NCBI GenBank assembly: GCA_050996405.1
Contig: JBPCRW010000033.1
Location: 1 to 22,716, forward strand
Direction: 5' to 3'
Source of the DNA: JBPCRW01 sp050996405
Lineage (GTDB): Bacteria > Acidobacteriota > Blastocatellia > Pyrinomonadales > Pyrinomonadaceae
DNA: 22,716 nt
Shown here: positions 13,772 through 20,667 of the stretch, in pieces
Numbering within the stretch: position 1 is the stretch's first letter
Layout of the letters: each line of letters begins with the position of its first letter
Made by a program: the position numbers and the translations under genes
Notes under the pieces: generated by a model
The model's input: the letters and a program-made list of their open reading frames with translations, nothing else
Database searches by the model: none
What the model was told of the DNA's origin: nothing

Positions 13772-15907
13772 ATGTTGTTGAAAAACAGATTTTACGCGCT
13801 CGGATTTTTTATCGTGATTGTTACCGGAAATATGGTCATTACCGCTCAAGAAAATATGAAACCGCCCGTCGCCAGAAAGGAAACCAAAATTACAAAAATT
13901 AACGGCTACGAATTAAAGGACGATTATTCGTGGCTGCGAAGCGCGAAGGATTCAAACGGGAAAGTCCGCAAGGAAGTCGAAGATTATCTCGTCGCCGAAA
14001 ACGATTTTACAAACGCGGCGATGAAAGGAACAGAAGCGTTTCAGAAAACTTTGTATGACGAAATGCTCGGACGCATCAAGCAGACGGATTTGAGCGTGCC
14101 GTATCGTAAGGGTGATTGGTGGTATTTCACGCGCACCGAAGAAGGAAAACAATATCCGATTTATTATCGAAGCAAAAAACAAAACGGCGCGGACGCGCAG
14201 CTTCTGCTTGACCAAAACGAACTCGCTAAAGGCTTAAAGTTTTACGCCGTCGGCTCGTTCGACGTTTCGGACGACGGAAATTTCCTTGCGTTTTCGTCCG
14301 ACACAAACGGTTATCGGCAATACACTTTGCAGGTTTTGGATTTGCGAACGGGAAAATTTTTGCCGGAAAAAATCGAGCGCGTAACGAGCGTCGAATGGGC
14401 GACGGATGATAAAAATTTGTTTGTCGTGACCGAAGACGACGTGACGAAACGCAGCGATAAATTGTGGCGGCATTTGGTCGGAACAAATAAAACCGAATTG
14501 GTTTTCACCGAGCCGGACGAACTTTACGACATCGGCGTTTCACGCTCGCGCGACGGCAAAATGCTGTTCGTGACATCTTTTGCCAAAACAATGCGCGAAG
14601 TTCGATATCTTTCCGCGAACCAACCAAACGGCGAGTGGAAAATAGTTTTGCCGCGCGAAAAAGACCACGAATATTCGGTTGATTATGACAACGGGAAGTT
14701 TTATATCACGACGAATAAGAACGCGAAAAATTTCCGCGTCGTCGTCGCGCCCGTTTCTGACCCAAGCGAGAAAAATTGGAAGGAATATATCGCGCATAAT
14801 CCGAAAGTGAAAATTGAAGACGTGAATTTTTTCAAAAACGATGTCGTCGTCTATGAGCGCGAAAACGGTTTAGAATTTTTGCGTGTGATTGATAAAAAAT
14901 CAAATAAATCAAAACGCATTCCGACGAGCGAAGAAGTTTATTCGACCAGTCTCGGCGCGAATCCCGAATACGACGTAACGAAAATTCGTTATTCGTATAA
15001 TTCGATGGTCACGCCGCAGTCAACTTATGAATACGATTTCAAAACCGGCAAAAGAGACCTTTTAAAACAGCAGGAAATTCCGTCGGGCTACGACAAATCG
15101 CAATACGAAACGAAAAGAGTTTGGGTTGCGGCGCGTGACGGCGTAAAAATTCCGGTGGCGATTGTTTATAAAAAAGGCGTGAAATTCGACGGTTCTGCGC
15201 CGATGCTGCTCTATGCTTACGGTTCTTACGGCGTTTCGATTCCGCCGAATTTTTCGACGATTCGCCTTAGTTTATTGAATCGCGGCGTGATTTATGCGTT
15301 AGCAAGCATTCGCGGCGGCGGCGAACTCGGCGAAGATTGGCGCGATGCCGGACGAATGAATCAGAAATTGAATACGTTTAACGATTTTATAGACGTTGCC
15401 GATTATTTCGTTAAAAATAAATACACAAATTCCGATAAATTAGTGATTCAGGGCGGCAGCGCGGGCGGTCTTTTGATGGGAGCGGTGACGAATATGCGAC
15501 CCGATTTATTCAAAGCTGTCGTCGCGCAAGTTCCGTTTGTTGACGTGATAAATACGATGCTCGACGCTTCACTTCCTTTGACGACGAGCGAATATATCGA
15601 ATGGGGAAATCCGAACGAAAAAGCGGCGTTCGATTATATGATTCGATATTCGCCGTATGACAATGTGCGGGCGCAGAATTATCCGAATATGCTCATCGAA
15701 GTTTCATTGAACGATTCTCAAGTTCCTTTTTGGGAAGGCGCGAAATTCGGCGCGAAAATCCGCGCACTGAAAACCAATGACGCGCAGATTTTAATAAAAA
15801 CCAATATGGGCGCAGGTCACGGCGGCTCGTCCGGTAGATACGACGCGCTTCATGAACAGGCTTTTAATTACGCTTACATTTTAAGACAGGTCGGAATCGA
15901 CGAATAA
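13772..15907 (+). CDS. ptrB: Oligopeptidase B-type serine peptidase (S9A), secreted
   Basis: This 711-residue peptidase has a beta-propeller N-terminal domain and an alpha/beta-hydrolase C-terminal domain. It cleaves short peptides, in characterised homologues after Lys or Arg. Numbered from 13772, the catalytic Ser is in GGSAGG (Ser563), Asp in NDSQVP (Asp648) and His in GAGHGG (His683). The stretch LTTSEYIEWGNPNEKAAF, followed by YSPYDNV, is close to E. coli oligopeptidase B rather than prolyl oligopeptidase. The start at 13772 is preferred because GAGGA (13763-13767) precedes it and it begins with a signal peptide (MLLKNRFYALGFFIVIVTGN, with VITAQ at the end). An upstream in-frame ATG at 13727 lacks a ribosome binding site. 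Classical oligopeptidase B is cytoplasmic, so the signal peptide is noteworthy. Confidence 0.92.
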   Translation: MLLKNRFYALGFFIVIVTGNMVITAQENMKPPVARKETKITKINGYELKDDYSWLRSAKDSNGKVRKEVEDYLVAENDFTNAAMKGTEAFQKTLYDEMLGRIKQTDLSVPYRKGDWWYFTRTEEGKQYPIYYRSKKQNGADAQLLLDQNELAKGLKFYAVGSFDVSDDGNFLAFSSDTNGYRQYTLQVLDLRTGKFLPEKIERVTSVEWATDDKNLFVVTEDDVTKRSDKLWRHLVGTNKTELVFTEPDELYDIGVSRSRDGKMLFVTSFAKTMREVRYLSANQPNGEWKIVLPREKDHEYSVDYDNGKFYITTNKNAKNFRVVVAPVSDPSEKNWKEYIAHNPKVKIEDVNFFKNDVVVYERENGLEFLRVIDKKSNKSKRIPTSEEVYSTSLGANPEYDVTKIRYSYNSMVTPQSTYEYDFKTGKRDLLKQQEIPSGYDKSQYETKRVWVAARDGVKIPVAIVYKKGVKFDGSAPMLLYAYGSYGVSIPPNFSTIRLSLLNRGVIYALASIRGGGELGEDWRDAGRMNQKLNTFNDFIDVADYFVKNKYTNSDKLVIQGGSAGGLLMGAVTNMRPDLFKAVVAQVPFVDVINTMLDASLPLTTSEYIEWGNPNEKAAFDYMIRYSPYDNVRAQNYPNMLIEVSLNDSQVPFWEGAKFGAKIRALKTNDAQILIKTNMGAGHGGSSGRYDALHEQAFNYAYILRQVGIDE

Positions 15908-15927
15908 CAGAAAAATAATTTGCGATT

Positions 15928-15969
15928 CAAAAGCGGTTGGACAGGTTCTTTGTTCGACCGCTTTTGTTT
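15928..15969 (+). terminator. Rho-independent terminator after the oligopeptidase gene
   Basis: CAAAAGCGGTTGGAC (15928-15942) pairs with GTTCGACCGCTTTTG (15952-15966), with one non-canonical pair and one G-U pair, around a nine-base loop. It is followed by TTTG. It lies about 20 bases past the stop. Confidence 0.75.
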
Positions 15970-15981
15970 GTCAAAAAAAGG

Positions 15982-16010
15982 TGGAAATTAAACAACATTT
16001 AACATATAAT
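15982..16010 (+). promoter_or_regulatory. Candidate promoter for the GGDEF-EAL gene
   Basis: A perfect TATAAT (16005-16010) is preceded at 17 bases by TGGAAA (15982-15987, four of six matches to TTGACA). The predicted leader is about 90 bases. The -10 lies between the arms of the inverted repeat at 15994-16020. Confidence 0.45.
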
Positions 16011-16020
16011 AACAAATGTT
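15994..16020. promoter_or_regulatory. Inverted repeat AACATTT-N13-AAATGTT straddling a -10 box
   Basis: Two perfect 7-bp arms, 15994-16000 and 16014-16020, surround the TATAAT at 16005-16010. The geometry is that of an operator bound by a dimeric repressor, though a chance AT-rich palindrome is possible. Otherwise the 16021-16109 leader holds nothing I can assign. Confidence 0.35.
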
Positions 16021-16109
16021 GAAAGCCAGCCACGCTTTTGACCTGTCTAATATAGTATCTTTTCCAGTTCTTCCGATTTTAATTTTCCACAGTTTCAAAA
16101 CTCAATATC

Positions 16110-17795
16110 GTGTTAAAAAAAGAAAAAATAATCACGTATCTTTTATGTTCGATTTTATTTTTGATTGCCGCCGCCTGTATTTTTGCGGATTATAAATATC
16201 AAGATTACCGAATCGAAATCGTTTTATCGAGCTTGACGGCAATGGCGATTTCGTTTGCATTCTACGGATTGCTGTTGAACAGGTTCAAAAATAATCTGGT
16301 CGAGAACGAGCGCAACCGCGTCGCGCAAGCCGAAAATCATATCGAAGAACTCCGGCGGTATATCGTCGAACAGGAAGGCATAACTCGCACCTTGCAAAAA
16401 AGCAAGGAGAAATTTCATCACGCAGCTTTTCACGATTCGCTGACCAATCTGCCGAACCGCAATCTATTCATCGAAACGCTGAAATTTCTGCTGGAGAAAG
16501 CCAAACAAATGCCAGGGTATAATTTCGCTATTCTTTATCTCGACCTTAATCGTTTTAAAACGATTAACGAAAGTCTCGGACATTCGACCGGCGACAAACT
16601 GATTCTGCACGTCGCCAAAAGGCTTTCCAATTTTATCCGCGAAGGCGATTTGGTGGCGCGTTTCGGCGGCGACGAGTTTGCCGTGATTTTGAGCAACGTG
16701 ACGGAAATTCAGAACGCGGTGGAATTTGCCGAACGGGTTCAGGAAAAACTTTCCGAACCGTTTATCGTCGGCGGAAGAAAAATTTTTACGGGCGTGAGCA
16801 TCGGAATCGCGCTCGGCAATTGTGAATATCAAGAAGCTGAAGAAGTTTTGCGCGATGCCGACATTGCGATGTATTATGCCAAAGACCACGAAAAAAATTA
16901 CGAGATTTTCGACCGTCAAATGCACACTCGCGCCGTCACGCTTTTGCAGCTTGAGACGGATTTGCATTATGCCATCGAACGCGAGGAATTGCGCGCCTAC
17001 TTTCAACCGATAATTGAACTGGATTCGATGAAACTAAGCGGCTTTGAAGCCCTGATTCGCTGGCAGCATCCGCAGCGCGGACTGGTTTCGCCCGCCGAGT
17101 TTATTCCGGTCAGCGAAGAAACCGGCTCGATTGTGCCGATTACGCTGTGGATGCTGCGAAATTGCTGCGGGCAATTCGCTAAGTGGCAGCAGCAATCACA
17201 GCTCAATAAAAAATTGATTCTCAGCGTCAATCTTTCCGGCAAACATTTCGCGGAAGAAAACCTGGTTCAGCAAATCGGGCAGATTTTGTTTGATACATCG
17301 CTCGACCCGGGCTGTCTGAAACTGGAAATAACGGAAAGCGCGGTAATGGAAAATCCCGAAGATGTTATCTCGACGCTGATTCGATTAAAGTCGCTCGGCA
17401 TCCTGCTTTCGATTGACGATTTCGGCACGGGTTATTCGAGTTTAAGTTACCTGCACCGCTTTCCGATTGACACGCTCAAAGTTGACCGCTCGTTTGTCAG
17501 CGCGATGGACGAAGGAAGCGAAAACGGCGAAATTGTCCGCACGATTGTTTCGCTGGCGAAAACTCTGGGAATGAACGTGATTGCCGAAGGAATTGAGACG
17601 ATCCACCAGCTTCACCAGTTGCGAATTCTCGGCTGCGAATACGGGCAAGGCTATTTATTTTCGCGCCCCGTGCCGCTCGAAGAAGCGGAAAAATTACTGG
17701 AAAACCGCGACCGTTTTAAGAATATTTTACCTGCTAAAGATATTATTATCCCGCCGCAAAACCGCGAAATGCCGCATTTAAGATTAGCGAAATGA
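16110..17795 (+). CDS. Membrane-anchored GGDEF-EAL cyclic-di-GMP enzyme
   Basis: The protein has 561 residues. Two N-terminal membrane helices (about 7-24 and 33-55) are joined by a very short periplasmic loop. A coiled-coil linker (about 62-100) leads to the GGDEF and EAL domains. The GGDEF site is intact (186-190, RFGGDEF) and carries the RxxD inhibitory site five residues ahead (REGD, 177-180), so diguanylate cyclase activity with product inhibition is plausible. The EAL domain keeps EALIRW (313-318), LSVNLSG, LEITES, DDFGTG (436-441), LKVD, AEGIE (Glu493) and GQGYLFSRP, the usual metal and catalytic residues for phosphodiesterase activity. It may be bifunctional. There is no PAS, GAF or large sensor domain. 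The start is GTG at 16110, with no strong ribosome binding site. Confidence 0.92.
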   Translation: MLKKEKIITYLLCSILFLIAAACIFADYKYQDYRIEIVLSSLTAMAISFAFYGLLLNRFKNNLVENERNRVAQAENHIEELRRYIVEQEGITRTLQKSKEKFHHAAFHDSLTNLPNRNLFIETLKFLLEKAKQMPGYNFAILYLDLNRFKTINESLGHSTGDKLILHVAKRLSNFIREGDLVARFGGDEFAVILSNVTEIQNAVEFAERVQEKLSEPFIVGGRKIFTGVSIGIALGNCEYQEAEEVLRDADIAMYYAKDHEKNYEIFDRQMHTRAVTLLQLETDLHYAIEREELRAYFQPIIELDSMKLSGFEALIRWQHPQRGLVSPAEFIPVSEETGSIVPITLWMLRNCCGQFAKWQQQSQLNKKLILSVNLSGKHFAEENLVQQIGQILFDTSLDPGCLKLEITESAVMENPEDVISTLIRLKSLGILLSIDDFGTGYSSLSYLHRFPIDTLKVDRSFVSAMDEGSENGEIVRTIVSLAKTLGMNVIAEGIETIHQLHQLRILGCEYGQGYLFSRPVPLEEAEKLLENRDRFKNILPAKDIIIPPQNREMPHLRLAK

Positions 17796-17799
17796 AATA

Positions 17800-17877
17800 A
17801 ATGGTGAATGGTTAATGGTTAATAGAAGAAATTTCTTCGATTTTTCACTTACCATTTACTATTCACCATTTACCATT
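17800..17877. repeat. Heptad inverted repeat B (aatggtt/aatggtg type)
   Basis: Left arm heptamers are aatggtg, aatggtt, aatggtt (17800-17820). Right arm heptamers are acttacc, atttact, attcacc, atttacc (17847-17874). The centre is a palindrome, gaagaaatttcttc (17825-17838). On the minus strand the loop side reads GTGAAAAATCGAAGAAA. The GGDEF-EAL stop lies four bases to the left, and the gatA stop codon (17859-17861) lies inside the right arm. Confidence 0.85.
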
Positions 17878-19265
17878 ATTCCAGGTTTTGCGCCGAGCGG
17901 AAATTCATTTTCGTAAATATGCGCGAGATTCAGCAATAAACTTTCCGACCAGTTTTGACCGATAAGCTGCAAGCCGATTGGCAAGCCTTCGCTCGATAAA
18001 CCGCACGGCACGGAAATGCCCGGAACGCCGACCAGATTTGCCGAAACCGTATAAATATCGCTTAAATACATTGCCAGCGGATCATCCGATTTTTCGCCGA
18101 TTTTAAAAGCGCGCGAAGGCGCGGTCGGCGTGAGAATTACGTCGCAGTTTGCGAAAGCCTGTTTGTAATCCTGCCGCAAAAGCGTTCGCACTTTCTGCGC
18201 TTTGGCGTAATAGGCATCGTAGTAGCCGCTCGATAAAACGTATGTGCCGAGCATAATCCGGCGTTTGACTTCCGCGCCGAAACCTACGGAGCGCGTTCGC
18301 TGATACATCTCGCGCAACTCGTGCGAATTTTCGGCGCGAAAACCGTAGCGCACGCCGTCAAATCGCGCCAGATTTGAAGACGCTTCGGCAGGCGACAAAA
18401 CGTAATAAACAGCCAAACCGTATTTGGCGTAAGCGAGTTTGACATCAACAATTTCCGCGCCTAATTTTCGATAATTTTCGATTGATTTCTCGACGGCGTT
18501 TCTAACTTCGTCGTCCAGACCTTCGCCGAAAAGCTCGCGCGGAACGCCGATTTTTTTTCCTTTGATGTCTCTGGAAAGTTCCGCCGTGTAATCTGGAACG
18601 GGAACGTCAGCCGAAGTTGCGTCGTGGTTGTCGCGTCCCGAAATCGCGCCTAAAACTTCGGCTGCGTCTTTCGCGGTTTGCCCGAAAATTCCGATTTGGT
18701 CGAGTGACGACGCAAACGCGACCAAGCCATAACGAGAAACGCGCCCGTAAGTCGGTTTCAAACCGATAACTCCGCAAAACGCCGCCGGTTGCCGCACCGA
18801 GCCGCCGGTTTCCGAACCTAAAGACGCGCGGACAATTCCCGAGGCGACCGCGACCGCCGAACCGCCCGACGAGCCGCCCGGAACTCTCGAAATATCCCAT
18901 GGATTTTTTACGTTTCCGTAGGCGGAAGTTTCATTTGACGAACCCATCGCAAATTCGTCCATATTCGTTTTGCCGACAATCACCGCGCCCGCCCGATAAA
19001 GTTTTTCAACCGCCGTCGCGTTATACTGCGGATGATAATTTCCCAGAATGCGCGAGCCGCAGGTCGTCCGCATTCCGCGCGTGCAGATGTTGTCTTTGAC
19101 GGCAATGCCCGCGCCGCGCAGAGGTTGATTTTCGGTTTGGTTTTTTTCTAATTCCGCGACTTTTTCGAGAGCCTTTTCGCGTTCGACGGAAACGAAACAA
19201 TTCAGTGTTTCGTTGAGTTTTTCCGCATTATCTAAAGTTTTTTCAATGTTGGAACGAATACTCAT
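17859..19265 (-). CDS. gatA: Aspartyl/glutamyl-tRNA(Asn/Gln) amidotransferase subunit A
   Basis: This 468-residue amidase subunit of GatCAB hydrolyses glutamine and passes ammonia to misacylated Glu-tRNA(Gln)/Asp-tRNA(Asn). The Lys-cisSer-Ser triad region is intact: GIAVKDN supplies Lys, PGGSSGGSAVAVASG the amidase signature, and SETGGSVRQPAAFCG the cis-Ser and nucleophile. Further family text includes GLKPTYGRVSRYGLVAFASS. The last residues, roughly MVNGE plus the TAG stop, are encoded by the arm of heptad repeat B. The C-terminus differs from the usual ...HKRRP-type ending. It follows gatC and a lipoprotein gene in the same direction, with 21 bases to the latter. gatB is not in the window. 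Confidence 0.95.
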   Translation of the reverse strand: MSIRSNIEKTLDNAEKLNETLNCFVSVEREKALEKVAELEKNQTENQPLRGAGIAVKDNICTRGMRTTCGSRILGNYHPQYNATAVEKLYRAGAVIVGKTNMDEFAMGSSNETSAYGNVKNPWDISRVPGGSSGGSAVAVASGIVRASLGSETGGSVRQPAAFCGVIGLKPTYGRVSRYGLVAFASSLDQIGIFGQTAKDAAEVLGAISGRDNHDATSADVPVPDYTAELSRDIKGKKIGVPRELFGEGLDDEVRNAVEKSIENYRKLGAEIVDVKLAYAKYGLAVYYVLSPAEASSNLARFDGVRYGFRAENSHELREMYQRTRSVGFGAEVKRRIMLGTYVLSSGYYDAYYAKAQKVRTLLRQDYKQAFANCDVILTPTAPSRAFKIGEKSDDPLAMYLSDIYTVSANLVGVPGISVPCGLSSEGLPIGLQLIGQNWSESLLLNLAHIYENEFPLGAKPGIMVNGE

Positions 19266-19286
19266 AAAATCTGTAAAAATTGCAGT

Positions 19287-19763
19287 TTATTTAGGTTCGA
19301 CTTTATTAACCAGCCATTCGCCGTTTTCTTTTATCGCTTCGACCTGAACTTCTTTTTGACGGCTCTTTTCGGTGCTGTTGTCTCGCCAGAAAAAGACCAC
19401 GCCGAGACTCGTTTTTTGATTCGGCTCAACTACCGTGCAGCCGCCGACACGAAACGCCTTTGGCGGTTCTTCGGAATCGGTAAAATAATCCGTCGCGCTG
19501 TCCGGCATTTGCGAAAGAGTCTGGAACAATTCGGGAGTCAGAAATTTTTCGCGCTGCTTCAGATTTTCCTGATCAAACCGCATGTCGTTGCTGTAATGAA
19601 AAGAATAAAATTCGCGCACGGCATTTCGCGCATCCGTGCATTCGGGCTTTTCAAGATTCGGAATACTGCACGACGGAAGATAGAAAACAGAAAATAGAAG
19701 ACAGAAAAAAACAAGTGCCTTCCGACCGAATTCTGACTTCTGTTTTCTAACTTCTATTTTCAT
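19287..19763 (-). CDS. Small lipoprotein inserted between gatC and gatA; signal peptide encoded by a repeat
   Basis: This 158-residue protein has a basic n-region (MKIEVRKQKSEFGRK), a hydrophobic h-region (ALVFFCLLFSVFYL) and a lipobox-like LPSC with Cys32. The mature part (ECTDARNAVREFYSFHYSND, then LTPELFQTLSQ, a VVFFWRDNS strand and ENGEWLVNKVEPK) looks like a small periplasmic alpha+beta domain of the DUF3828 kind; that family call is tentative. The ATG overlaps the gatC stop as ATGA, which supports the start. Almost the whole signal sequence lies in heptad repeat E: the purine-rich arm encodes the charged n-region and the pyrimidine-rich arm the hydrophobic h-region. A lipoprotein between gatC and gatA is unusual. 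Confidence 0.72.
   Translation of the reverse strand: MKIEVRKQKSEFGRKALVFFCLLFSVFYLPSCSIPNLEKPECTDARNAVREFYSFHYSNDMRFDQENLKQREKFLTPELFQTLSQMPDSATDYFTDSEEPPKAFRVGGCTVVEPNQKTSLGVVFFWRDNSTEKSRQKEVQVEAIKENGEWLVNKVEPK
19682..19763. repeat. Heptad inverted repeat E (agaaaac type), coding
   Basis: Plus-strand left arm: agaaaac, agaaaat, agaagac, agaaaaa (19682-19709). Right arm: tctgact, tctgttt, tctaact, tctattt (19732-19759). All units are exactly seven bases. The arms are complementary in type and flank a 22-base GC-richer centre. The lipoprotein start codon (19761-19763) sits at the outer edge of the right arm and the element is translated throughout. Confidence 0.88.
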
Positions 19764-20041
19764 AAAACTTTCGGGACTTGGAAATATCCTTCGACCACCG
19801 CCGGTGCCTGGTCGAGCGCAAGCTGCTGTCCGAGCGATTCGTGCGGAACATCTTCGCGCGTCGTGACGGTCGCTTCGCCTTCGGGCGTTAAACCGCCGAT
19901 TGACGCTTCCGTTTTTTCCGTGTCGAGTTCGTTTAACTGTTCAATATACGCGACGATATTCGCCATTTGCGGCGTATAAATTGCCGCTTCTTCGTCGGAA
20001 ATTTCAAGATGCGCGAGCCGCGCGATTTTTTTTATATCCAT
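19760..20041 (-). CDS. gatC: Aspartyl/glutamyl-tRNA(Asn/Gln) amidotransferase subunit C
   Basis: This 93-residue subunit stabilises GatA against GatB in the tRNA-dependent amidotransferase. It shows the canonical GatC pattern: an N-terminal IKKIARLAHLEISDEE, a middle YIEQLNELDTE, and the C-terminal REDVPHESLGQQLALDQAP followed by GYFQVPKVL. The last residues match the usual FxVPxVL ending, so the C-terminus is native. The ATG directly abuts heptad repeat C, with no Shine-Dalgarno. The stop overlaps the start of the lipoprotein gene. Confidence 0.94.
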   Translation of the reverse strand: MDIKKIARLAHLEISDEEAAIYTPQMANIVAYIEQLNELDTEKTEASIGGLTPEGEATVTTREDVPHESLGQQLALDQAPAVVEGYFQVPKVL

Positions 20042-20119
20042 AATTGGTAATTGGTAATTGGTAATTGGTAACTGTTAGCTGTTCTTCGACTAACTACTTA
20101 TTACCTATTACTAATTACC
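20041..20119. repeat. Heptad inverted repeat C (taattgg type)
   Basis: Four perfect taattgg units (20041-20068) plus two degenerate ones form the left arm. The right arm is taactac, ttattac, ctattac, taattac (20091-20118). The element fills the gap between the dciA-like stop codon (20115-20117) and the gatC start codon (20039-20041) with nothing left over. On the minus strand the loop contains TCGAAGAA, also present in element B. Confidence 0.88.
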
Positions 20120-20591
20120 TCGATTTTTTCTTTTTCAGTGCCAGCGCGCTGCCCGCCGCGAGCAGAAACTGATAGCGCAGATTATCGTCTTTTATCGCAT
20201 CTGCCGCGCGGCGCAGTTTCGGCGTAACTTGTTCGAGCGCGATTTCACGCAGTTCGTCGTCGCTCATCGCGCTTTTTCGATTTTTCAAACATTTCGTGTT
20301 AATCGTTTCTTCATCGACGCGGAATTCGATAAATGTCACCAGCGCAGAACCGAGCGCGGAATTGATTTTGAAAATCATCTGCCCGCTTAAGGTTTCTAAA
20401 TGTCGCCGCCACATTTCGCTTTCGACGGCAACGGTTAAATGTTTTTTATAAAGTCTGAACGGCACGGCTTTATCGCGCAAACCTTCGCCCGCGATGCGCC
20501 GCCACGCCGCGAAAATCACGGCTTCGCGCACTTTTTCATTGTCGCCCATTTCATTTAACAGCGCGGGCAGAGCGCGGAAAAGCTCGTTCAT
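20115..20591 (-). CDS. dciA: DUF721 / DciA-like protein
   Basis: This 158-residue protein carries the DUF721 pattern in its first 100 residues: AAWRRIAGEGLRDKAVPFRL, then KKHLTVAVESEMWRRHLETL, and QMIFKINSALG. In better-known bacteria this domain is DciA, which assists loading of the replicative helicase DnaB. The C-terminal part (about 105-158) is charged and helical and ends KKKKSR, consistent with nucleic acid contact. The gene symbol rests on domain resemblance only. No Shine-Dalgarno is seen: the region upstream of the ATG is heptad repeat D, shared with the divergent maf gene. It heads the gatC-lipoprotein-gatA direction of transcription. Confidence 0.78.
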   Translation of the reverse strand: MNELFRALPALLNEMGDNEKVREAVIFAAWRRIAGEGLRDKAVPFRLYKKHLTVAVESEMWRRHLETLSGQMIFKINSALGSALVTFIEFRVDEETINTKCLKNRKSAMSDDELREIALEQVTPKLRRAADAIKDDNLRYQFLLAAGSALALKKKKSR

Positions 20592-20602
20592 TGGTCATTC
20601 GA

Positions 20603-20667
20603 CATTTATCATTTATCATTTATCAAACAGGTAAATGTTAAATGTTAAATGATAAATGTTCAATGCT
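20603..20667. repeat. Heptad inverted repeat D (aaatgtt / catttat type) between divergent genes
   Basis: Left arm: catttat three times (20603-20623). Right arm: aaatgtt, aaatgtt, aaatgat, aaatgtt, caatgct (20633-20667). The loop is only about nine bases. Each right-arm heptamer contains an ATG (20635, 20642, 20649, 20656, 20663), two of which are in frame with maf. The element occupies essentially the whole space between dciA (start 20591) and maf. Confidence 0.88.

Noticed and set aside
20041..20119. tRNA or other structured RNA gene in the gatC-dciA gap
   Set aside because: The length fits, but the sequence is simple tandem heptamers with no T-arm, anticodon or conserved bases.
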